A program made the position numbers and the translations under genes. This document shows positions 22,258-28,878 of a stretch of 28,878 nucleotides of DNA, piece after piece; position 1 is the stretch's first letter; the number at the start of each line of letters is the position of its first letter. The notes below the pieces were generated by a model that was not told the DNA's origin, ran no database searches, and saw nothing but the letters and a program-made list of their open reading frames with translations. Source of the DNA: a virus. The stretch lies in the IMG/VR virus record IMGVR_UViG_3300003314_000006, positions 1 to 28,878 of that record; one strand, given 5' to 3'.

Positions 22258-23495
22258 CATTTGAAGATGGTATTTATCTAAGCGATACACAAGAACAAGT
22301 CCTCGATGCGATGGTTGCTGACGCGAAGGACTACTTTGGGGAAGACCTCAAAGACGACGAACTCGCGACTATCCGTCTTTTCTATGCACCCATCGCAGTA
22401 CAGTTCGCTGAAGCGCAGGATGATATTGGCCTTGTTCTACAGTCGGCTCAGATTGAGTACGCTCAGAACGAACAACTCGATCTCCTAACCGCGCTTATTG
22501 GAGTCAAACGAGATCCTGCTACCACAGCGAGTGGTAGTGTTACGTTCTCTCGATCTGATTCAGCGAGTAAGGATTACACAATCCCAAGTGGGACGACTGT
22601 TCAAACTGACTCGAACGATCCTACTAAATATACGACTACCGAAACTGCGATTCTATCTGAAGGCTCTACCAGTGTGTCAGTGCCCATTGAGGCAGCTACT
22701 GATGGAGTTAATGGGAACGCTGGTGCCAATACGGTAACAATCCTTCCAAGCCCTCCCGCTGGAGTTGAGAGTGTTACTAACCCTTCCGAAATCGTCGGTG
22801 GTACAGACGAGGAAACTGACGAATCACTACGCTCTCGAGCGAAAGAGGAATTGGCTACTGGATCTCGAGCGTCTGCACAAGCTCTGATCTATGGAGCGAA
22901 GGCTATTGATGGAGTGAAATCGGTCAGTATCTTCATCAATGATACGAACACAGACAACACTGGCTCTGGAGGTCTTCCCGATCACTCCTTCGAGCTTGTT
23001 GTTTTCGGTGGCGATCAACAGGAGATCGGTCAGATGATCCTCGATACGAAGGCCGCTGGAGACACATCGTGGGGAGGATCAAACGGTACAGAAGTGACCG
23101 TCAATGCGGATTTACCCAACGGCCAAACACACCAGATTTCGTACTCAGAACCGAACGGAGTTACGATCTACATTGACTTGGATCTGAAGAAGACTGACGA
23201 GTTCGAAGGTGTTGATGCAGTTCGGGATTCTATCGTCGAGTACATCGGCGGGATTACTTCCGGTGGCAACGATAACTCCGGGGATATTTACGTTGGAGAT
23301 GACGTTCTATACGGTCGTGTTGAATACGCTATTCGTGACGTGACTGGAGTCTACGACATTAACACTCTCGAGATCGGCACTTCTGATGATCCAACTGGAA
23401 CTTCGGATATTTCCATCTCCGATAGCGAAGTTGCTACCACAGACGGCTCTGACAGCTCGGTAATTGGAATCACTACAAATGATGTGAACGTCTAA
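22254..23495 (+). CDS. Baseplate J-like protein
   Basis: 413 residues. Family features are the N-terminal helical segment with LRLFYAPIA-type wording, the central TIPSGTTVQT with later EAATDGVNGNAGANTVTIL and VTNPSEIVGGTDEETDESLRSRAKEEL (about 175-203), then two alpha/beta domains. These are the hallmark elements of baseplate J (gpJ/gp6) proteins, which form the wedge around the hub. The C-terminus is Ser/Thr/Asp-rich. It overlaps the next gene by 1 bp. Confidence 0.94.
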   Translation: MTFEDGIYLSDTQEQVLDAMVADAKDYFGEDLKDDELATIRLFYAPIAVQFAEAQDDIGLVLQSAQIEYAQNEQLDLLTALIGVKRDPATTASGSVTFSRSDSASKDYTIPSGTTVQTDSNDPTKYTTTETAILSEGSTSVSVPIEAATDGVNGNAGANTVTILPSPPAGVESVTNPSEIVGGTDEETDESLRSRAKEELATGSRASAQALIYGAKAIDGVKSVSIFINDTNTDNTGSGGLPDHSFELVVFGGDQQEIGQMILDTKAAGDTSWGGSNGTEVTVNADLPNGQTHQISYSEPNGVTIYIDLDLKKTDEFEGVDAVRDSIVEYIGGITSGGNDNSGDIYVGDDVLYGRVEYAIRDVTGVYDINTLEIGTSDDPTGTSDISISDSEVATTDGSDSSVIGITTNDVNV

Positions 23496-24130
23496 TGGCT
23501 GTGGAGATTAGCGATTCTGGAGAGGATATTTTCAAAGGGCTTCCATCGTGGATGCCCGTCTCTGAATCATCGGGGAATTTCAAACTTCTCGATGTTGTTG
23601 GACGACAGATCGATAGTCTTGAAGAAGATATTTCAGACGCTGATGATGCAGTCAATGTCCAGACAGCTCAATCCAACGCGCAACTAAAGGAACTTGCAAG
23701 ACTTGTAGATTTATCTCCAAAATCTGACGAGGGTATTGAGAAGTACCGAAGGCGGATCATCGGCGAGTTTCAGAATACTACTAACGAAGGGGATCTTCCG
23801 GGCCTTTTCAAGAACGTTGCTGTTCTTCTCGATATTGAAAATGAAGATGTTGGATACATTGAGCGGCCGGAGAACGGGGATTTTCGTCTCTCAGTTCCCG
23901 GCCCTTCTATTGAGTCAGTCGCAATCACAAAAGACGATCTAACTCAGATATTCTCGAAACAGGTTGCAGCGGGTTTCAGTATCGACTTTCAGATTCGTGG
24001 AACGTTCACCTACATCACTCCAGAAGATTATCAGAGTGACCTCCACGACGCCTCAATGGGTTATGACGGTCTGGATACTAACGGAGATCCGAAGGACAAT
24101 GGCGGTACGTATTCTGGATTCTTAAGATAA
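23495..24130 (+). CDS. Baseplate wedge / tail protein I-like
   Basis: 211 residues after baseplate J, the usual place of gpI or YmfQ-type proteins, which link wedge to fibre. The segment LKELARLVDLSPKSDEGIEKYRRRIIGEFQN (about 65-95) fits this family. A following helix and a strand region end with a Gly/Asp/Asn-rich tail. Confidence 0.7.
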   Translation: MAVEISDSGEDIFKGLPSWMPVSESSGNFKLLDVVGRQIDSLEEDISDADDAVNVQTAQSNAQLKELARLVDLSPKSDEGIEKYRRRIIGEFQNTTNEGDLPGLFKNVAVLLDIENEDVGYIERPENGDFRLSVPGPSIESVAITKDDLTQIFSKQVAAGFSIDFQIRGTFTYITPEDYQSDLHDASMGYDGLDTNGDPKDNGGTYSGFLR

Positions 24131-24145
24131 CTACTTTTACTATTT

Positions 24146-25387
24146 ATGGCAAATTATTCTACTAACCTCAAAACTTGGGGTTCGGCTGGTTCGGAGTACC
24201 CTGACGGGTACAATTACATCGAAGGAGAACAACCTGTAGACGAATGGGATAACTTCCTCCGGTACAACTCCATTGAGGATGTGAGTCACCTAATCAGTCT
24301 TACTAACAAACGAATTGAATCTGAGAAAGGGACATCCCATCCGACGAGTCCTGAGAACGCTCACCTATCGTATCGAACTGACAATGAACGTCTTTCTCAT
24401 TATGACTCTACCGAAGGGTCTTGGCATGGGCTTCTGAAAGTCGATGGCGACACCCTCCAGGGAGAACTCGACGCTGGTGGTTATCTGATCGGGAACGTGG
24501 GGAAGTTGGAACTTAGTGGGAATGTCGATCTCCTTGGGAACGATCTCAATGACACCTCCAGTTCTAACACGATCTACGACTCTGCTTCTGGTCACGTTCC
24601 GCTTGCGATCCTCGAGCAGTCGGATGTGACTATCAACGCTGGATCTCATCTTTCTGGAGGGAAGACTGTTTCACTCGGCAGTTCCCTGACCCTCAATGTA
24701 CAGGACGACTTTCTGTTGAACACTGGGGATTCATTAGAGGGCAACCTCGATATGAACGTCAACGACCTTGTTGATGGGGCGACGACGATTTGGGATTCTG
24801 GGAATGGATATATCCCCTCCGCTCAAATTCAAGGACTCGACCCTCACCTTTCTGCTACTGATAATCCACATGGTGTAACTGCCGCTCAAGCTGGTGCAGT
24901 TGATCTTGCTGGTGATACCATGACTGGGAACCTCGTTCTCGATGGAGCATCAGTTCAATACAGTACAAGTGGTGCAAGTATAGCGGAGCTTCCTAATTCA
25001 TCAGGTTCGAGTTTGAACATTCATGATAGATATAATGGTGAATCTATTATGGCATTCAATGAAGGCGGTCCAGTAGAAGTTATTAATACAAATTTCGATG
25101 TCCAAAGTGGAGATCTCCAAGTTGGTGGAAATACAATTTCCAAAGGTGTTCCCGCTTCTGGACAAGTTACCTTGAACAGTGGTGCTGCTGTTATCGATAC
25201 TGAGATTAGTACCATTGATGCTACTTTCAATCTCGCTCTTGGTGTAGACGATCCAGACGCAGACACCAAAATTTCAGGAAGGCTATTTTGGGACGATAGT
25301 GTTGGAACATATCACATCGAGGTTGTGGAAACTGACACAAATGTTGGAAACCCCACTGTCAACTATGACGTAATCAGAGTGAGGTAA
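24146..25387 (+). CDS. Tail fibre protein
   Basis: 413 residues. The N-terminus (residues 1-55, with GEQPVDEWDNFLRYNSIEDVSHLI) looks like a haloviral fibre attachment domain. The shaft contains Gly/Asn-rich beta repeats and the fibre motif LDPHLSATDNPHGVTAAQAGA (about 231-251) followed by DTMTGNL, widespread in trimeric tail fibres. The last part is AT-rich and probably the variable receptor tip. It would bind the host surface together with the LamG proteins downstream. Confidence 0.87.
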   Translation: MANYSTNLKTWGSAGSEYPDGYNYIEGEQPVDEWDNFLRYNSIEDVSHLISLTNKRIESEKGTSHPTSPENAHLSYRTDNERLSHYDSTEGSWHGLLKVDGDTLQGELDAGGYLIGNVGKLELSGNVDLLGNDLNDTSSSNTIYDSASGHVPLAILEQSDVTINAGSHLSGGKTVSLGSSLTLNVQDDFLLNTGDSLEGNLDMNVNDLVDGATTIWDSGNGYIPSAQIQGLDPHLSATDNPHGVTAAQAGAVDLAGDTMTGNLVLDGASVQYSTSGASIAELPNSSGSSLNIHDRYNGESIMAFNEGGPVEVINTNFDVQSGDLQVGGNTISKGVPASGQVTLNSGAAVIDTEISTIDATFNLALGVDDPDADTKISGRLFWDDSVGTYHIEVVETDTNVGNPTVNYDVIRVR

Positions 25388-25388
25388 A

Positions 25389-25661
25389 ATGAGTTTTCTT
25401 TCCGCCGGGTTATTCGACACAACTAATATTACCATCACTGCTTCTGTAAACACCGATTCCCCGACGATGGTCTGGTACGAGGATATTGACGGTGATGGGG
25501 AACCAGACAACACCACCCAATTCACTCTCCTCAATGGGACGAACAGCTACGATACTGGATCTTTGGAGCTAACTGGAGGCGATCTCTGGTTCGAGGTACA
25601 TGACGGGAACAGGACTGTAACGGAAGACATCGATATTGAAGATATTAAACTTAATTACTAA
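25389..25661 (+). CDS. Small beta protein with calcium-loop-like motif
   Basis: 90 residues starting 1 bp after the fibre stop. The segment DIDGDGEPD (32-40) is like the calcium loops of thrombospondin type-3 or dockerin repeats. The remainder is strands and polar turns, resembling one Ig-like or jelly-roll domain. Its place among fibre genes suggests a fibre-associated protein or fibre chaperone. Family unknown. Confidence 0.65.
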   Translation: MSFLSAGLFDTTNITITASVNTDSPTMVWYEDIDGDGEPDNTTQFTLLNGTNSYDTGSLELTGGDLWFEVHDGNRTVTEDIDIEDIKLNY

Positions 25662-26056
25662 TGGCACACTCTTACAAAATTATTAGCGCGACGACTGAAG
25701 ACACGGCTGCTGACTACGTTCCTGACCCCGCACCACCAGCACTTACTGATGTGCTGCCTGACAGGGTTGAGAACAACATCAAAACGAAGTTTAAGCCTGT
25801 TTGTGAAAGTCAGGAATCTCCCATGTCTAAATCCATTGACGAGGATGACCTTGAATACGTTGAGGGGAGATACCGCTTTGATGACGGCGATAGTAAGGAT
25901 ACCATCTGTGGCGTGATCGAGAATGAAGTGCTGAACGACGCTGAATGGTACATTGTCAAACACCACGAGTGCGACCACGACAAAGACGAGAACGTTGGGT
26001 GTAGTGGCGATACGAAGATTTGTAGTAAGGGCACTGTTCCTGAACGGTTCAAGTAA
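25661..26056 (+). CDS. Cys/His-rich protein among fibre genes
   Basis: 131 residues, overlapping the previous stop by 1 bp. The N-terminus is polar; the C-terminal half contains C83, H101, H102, C104, H106, C114 and C121, with C48 upstream, so one or two metal sites are likely. Cys is rare in the other structural proteins here. It may be a metal-bound virion or assembly protein. No family is recognised. Confidence 0.7.
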   Translation: MAHSYKIISATTEDTAADYVPDPAPPALTDVLPDRVENNIKTKFKPVCESQESPMSKSIDEDDLEYVEGRYRFDDGDSKDTICGVIENEVLNDAEWYIVKHHECDHDKDENVGCSGDTKICSKGTVPERFK

Positions 26057-26058
26057 CT

Positions 26059-27447
26059 ATGCCGACGATTGAATGGACTCGAGCAGATCTCCGTAGAGAC
26101 GAGACTAATAGTGGCTTCACCACCGACGAGCTTCACGGAGAAGACCTTACTCGAGGATACGAAACTGGAAGCCTCAACGACGGTCTGATCGCCTACTATC
26201 CGTTTGACAATGACGCTGATGACGGTTCTACGGCTATAGACTCTGCCCAAGACCATCATGGTCAGATCAACGGTGCTGTTCACGATACAGATAGTGTTGT
26301 TGGCGACACGTCGATGAGTTTCGACGGGACTGATGATTATATTGATTCAGGGAATAAAAATACTCCTACCCAAGTAACTGTTACATCTTGGGTTTATAGG
26401 TCGTCTACAGGAGTTGAGCATAGGGTTGTTGATTTTGGACATGACAGTAGTAATAATTATGGATTCCGTTTCGGCCCCACTAATAATGATTCAGTGAGGT
26501 TTGATTTCGGTGATGGATCATCATTTTATCAAAATAGTGGAGGGTCAATCGGGAGTGGACAGTGGAAATTTATTGCAGGAATATATAATTCTAATGGCGA
26601 TTGGTCTATTTATGTAGATGGTTCAAAAGTTAATAGTGGAAATAGTGGAAATGGATCAATTGCTGATGGAAGCCGACCTTTACGAATTGGATGTGCGTCA
26701 TATAGTACAACTGATTCTAATTTCGATGGAAAATTGGATGATGTGCGTATCTACAACAGGGCACTCTCCCAACCCGAGATCAAGGCACTCTACTCGCTCA
26801 CCGCACCGAGCGGTTCGCTCGTAGACGATGATCCAAGAGAGAACTTGGTAAGTCATTGGAAACTCGATGGTACGGCGGTAGACGCCGTAGGCTCTAACGA
26901 TGGCACTGTCAACGGCGCAACGGCTGTTGATGGCTTCTACAACCAGTGTTACTCGTTCGACGGGACTGATGACGAAATTTCAATTAGTGATGGATTGACA
27001 AATTATCCGTTAACTCTATCTTGGTATGCTAATTTCCATAGAAAAAATACTACTAACGAGTTAATTCACATAGGGTTCGATTATAGTAACAATAAAGGTG
27101 TCAATATAAAGGACGAGGACGGAAACATAGCAGTTTTAATTGGAGATACATGGAGTATTGGAAGTACCCAGAACATTGATCTCATAATCACCAATGAGTG
27201 GCATCATTATACCCTTATTGTAGATAGAAGTGGACAAGCAAGTTTATATAGAGATGCTGATTACATAGTAAGTGGAACTTCTGAAAGTAACTCTGGAATT
27301 ACATCTACATCTGAAATTTCACCAAACGGAGCTATAGATGGCAAAATTGACGACGTAAGAATCTACGACCGTGCTCTCACTGCGTTCGAGGTACAGCAAT
27401 TGTACGAATATGGCAAGCGAAAAATTCCGGAAGAAAGTAATCTATGA
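26059..27447 (+). CDS. Receptor-binding protein with two LamG domains
   Basis: 462 residues. After a 40-residue N-terminal segment come two concanavalin A-like LamG (Laminin_G_3) domains, about 43-246 and 262-452. Each begins with a GLIAYYPFD- or NLVSHWKLDG-like strand, contains YSFDGTDD or MSFDGTDDYI, and ends with DDVRIYNRAL or DDVRIYDRAL. Such domains bind glycans. The middle of each domain is AT-rich with unusual codons, while its edges match the rest of the genome, suggesting exchange of variable cores. The stop overlaps the next start by 4 bp. Confidence 0.85.
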   Translation: MPTIEWTRADLRRDETNSGFTTDELHGEDLTRGYETGSLNDGLIAYYPFDNDADDGSTAIDSAQDHHGQINGAVHDTDSVVGDTSMSFDGTDDYIDSGNKNTPTQVTVTSWVYRSSTGVEHRVVDFGHDSSNNYGFRFGPTNNDSVRFDFGDGSSFYQNSGGSIGSGQWKFIAGIYNSNGDWSIYVDGSKVNSGNSGNGSIADGSRPLRIGCASYSTTDSNFDGKLDDVRIYNRALSQPEIKALYSLTAPSGSLVDDDPRENLVSHWKLDGTAVDAVGSNDGTVNGATAVDGFYNQCYSFDGTDDEISISDGLTNYPLTLSWYANFHRKNTTNELIHIGFDYSNNKGVNIKDEDGNIAVLIGDTWSIGSTQNIDLIITNEWHHYTLIVDRSGQASLYRDADYIVSGTSESNSGITSTSEISPNGAIDGKIDDVRIYDRALTAFEVQQLYEYGKRKIPEESNL

Positions 27448-27545
27448 GAAATTTGGAAATTGAAATCCAAGCGACGGGAAGCGAGACGCCGCGCCGCCCC
27501 TTCCCGCTGAACACAGAAATTGAAAACAGAGTTGATAAACAATGA
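27444..27545 (+). CDS. Micro-ORF between the two LamG genes
   Basis: 33 codons, exactly filling the gap between the LamG genes with ATGA overlaps on both sides (27444-27447 and 27542-27545). The product is polar with a TPRRPFPL segment. It may be a real small protein or a coupling peptide that passes ribosomes to the next gene. Nothing similar is recognised. Confidence 0.5.
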   Translation: MRNLEIEIQATGSETPRRPFPLNTEIENRVDKQ

Positions 27546-28878
27546 GTCTTGTAGCACATTACCCTTTGCATGAAAGCTCTGGACGAGCTAATGATCTTTC
27601 CGGAAATGGAAATCACGGAACAGTAAATGGGGCAACACAAGGGGTTGCTGGCAAAGGGGGACTGACGAGTTATAGTTTTGACGGGAGTGATGATAGAATA
27701 TCTACTTCAGATAGTTCTGAATTTAGTGGATTAAGCAAGATTACAGTCTCTGTATGGGTGTATGTTAGAAACCCATCTAACACTCAAGGAATTGTTTGTA
27801 AAGGAAACGACGTTTCTAATCCGGGTACAAGGGAATGGGTTGTAGAAATACGGAATGGAACAGTTACATTCGGAACAAGTGATGGAAATTCACATGATAG
27901 TATTAGTGGTGATATAGGACTTAATGACGGTGAATGGTACCACGTCGGTTGTACTCTTCGTAATGGTGATAGAAGTATCTGGATCAATGGTGAGTTAGAT
28001 AACTCAGATACCACAACCCTGTACGGGAATAATGAGTCTGGTCGTCTTCAAATAGGCGCTAATACGGACGGAAGTGGGAATGAATGGTTCAACCAAGGTA
28101 ACATCGCTGACGTTCGTATCTACAACAGAGCGTTAACCCCCAAGGAGATCAAGACCTTGTATGAAAATGGTGGTCAAGGATCTGCCAAACCCAATGGAAT
28201 CTCCCGCTACAAGCTCGATGGAGACGCGACAGACAGTTGGGGGTCCAACGACGGGACTAACAACGGAGTGAGTTGGGTAGACGGCAAATTTGGGCAAGCA
28301 GGTGAGTTTGACGGGAGTAGTAGTTACATTGATATACCGCATCTTCTCACGTCTGAACCACAATCATTCTCTATATCAGGTTGGTTTAAGACCGATATGG
28401 CAAATGATGGAAATTATAGAAAAGCTGTTTATCATGGTGGGAGTAATGAATGGCAATTAATAAAATCTCAAACTGGAAAATTTAGATTTTCCGTCAAAGG
28501 ATCAGATGAAACGTGGTATGACTGTCAGTCCACGACCGTAGCATCTGCTGGAGTTTGGTATTATGTAACGGGAATATATGATGGTTCCAATTTACACATT
28601 TATATAAATGGGGAAATGGAAAATACAGATTCTTTTGGAGCGAGTGATATTTACGATACTGCAAACTCTGGGAATGTAACTTCATCCAGTATTGGTTCCC
28701 ATGATGCTTCATCATCTCAAGTATGGGATGGCCTCATTGACGACGTTCGTATCTACCCAAGAGCCTTAACCTCTACCGAGGTTTCGGCTCTTTACAACGG
28801 TTGGCAGGATCTTGCGTCACCCCCTACAGATGGTGTTGCCTACTACCCGCTTGATGGAGATCCTTCAGACAAGTGGGG
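27542..28878 (+). CDS. Multi-LamG adhesin, 3' end outside the window
   Basis: At least 445 residues, without a stop before the window edge. It has two complete LamG domains (about 1-208 and 217-422, ending in ADVRIYNRAL and DDVRIYPRAL) and the start of a third (GVAYYPLDGDPSDKWG). There is no N-terminal attachment region before the first domain, so it may attach through the preceding proteins or be exchanged with them. AT-rich cores alternate with conserved, GC-richer edges as in the previous LamG gene. Predicted receptor binding. Confidence 0.83.
   Translation, partial: MSLVAHYPLHESSGRANDLSGNGNHGTVNGATQGVAGKGGLTSYSFDGSDDRISTSDSSEFSGLSKITVSVWVYVRNPSNTQGIVCKGNDVSNPGTREWVVEIRNGTVTFGTSDGNSHDSISGDIGLNDGEWYHVGCTLRNGDRSIWINGELDNSDTTTLYGNNESGRLQIGANTDGSGNEWFNQGNIADVRIYNRALTPKEIKTLYENGGQGSAKPNGISRYKLDGDATDSWGSNDGTNNGVSWVDGKFGQAGEFDGSSSYIDIPHLLTSEPQSFSISGWFKTDMANDGNYRKAVYHGGSNEWQLIKSQTGKFRFSVKGSDETWYDCQSTTVASAGVWYYVTGIYDGSNLHIYINGEMENTDSFGASDIYDTANSGNVTSSSIGSHDASSSQVWDGLIDDVRIYPRALTSTEVSALYNGWQDLASPPTDGVAYYPLDGDPSDKW

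Noticed and set aside
1-28878. CRISPR array, rRNA, tRNA genes, insertion sequence or integrase
   Set aside because: No regularly spaced repeats, transposase or recombinase motifs, or convincing RNA genes were seen.

Overview
The window looks like the left arm of a haloarchaeal tailed dsDNA virus (Caudoviricetes) with a contractile tail, or of a provirus of that type. Four things support this. The proteins are very acidic (Asp/Glu-rich, Lys-poor). There is a HalOD1-domain protein, a family known almost only from haloarchaea. TATA-type promoters sit where leaderless transcripts would start. The gene order is the standard head-then-tail order, with a tail sheath gene. Base composition is moderate, lower than in many haloarchaea. 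I saw no integrase, tRNA, rRNA or CRISPR array, so lifestyle cannot be decided here.

Layout. Positions 1-880 hold no convincing gene but many small palindromes and direct repeats, a candidate control, origin or packaging region. A leftward HalOD1 gene (880-1221) follows, then a regulatory stretch to 1645. The rightward head module runs without large gaps from 1646 to 16262: putative small terminase, five small ORFs, large terminase, portal, a coiled-coil membrane protein, protease, scaffold, decoration protein, major capsid protein, two head-tail connectors, a 1013-residue neck protein fused to a zincin-like domain, two small unknown genes, tail terminator, tail sheath and tail tube. A 237-bp non-coding spacer with a large hairpin (16263-16499) opens the tail module: tail assembly chaperone pair with a likely programmed frameshift, tape measure, baseplate adaptor, hub, spike, gp25-like wedge, baseplate J, gpI-like protein, tail fibre, two small proteins, and two LamG lectin-like receptor-binding proteins. 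The second LamG protein runs off the right end.

Genes are packed with TAATG or ATGA start/stop overlaps and few Shine-Dalgarno sequences, which suggests translational coupling within two long late operons. The start codons opening both operons lie 36 bp downstream of the same 13-bp element. Its core, CTCAATG, occurs about 39 times in the window on both strands (about 3.5 expected), in several reading frames. This dispersed motif and the neck-zincin fusion are the most unusual signals here.
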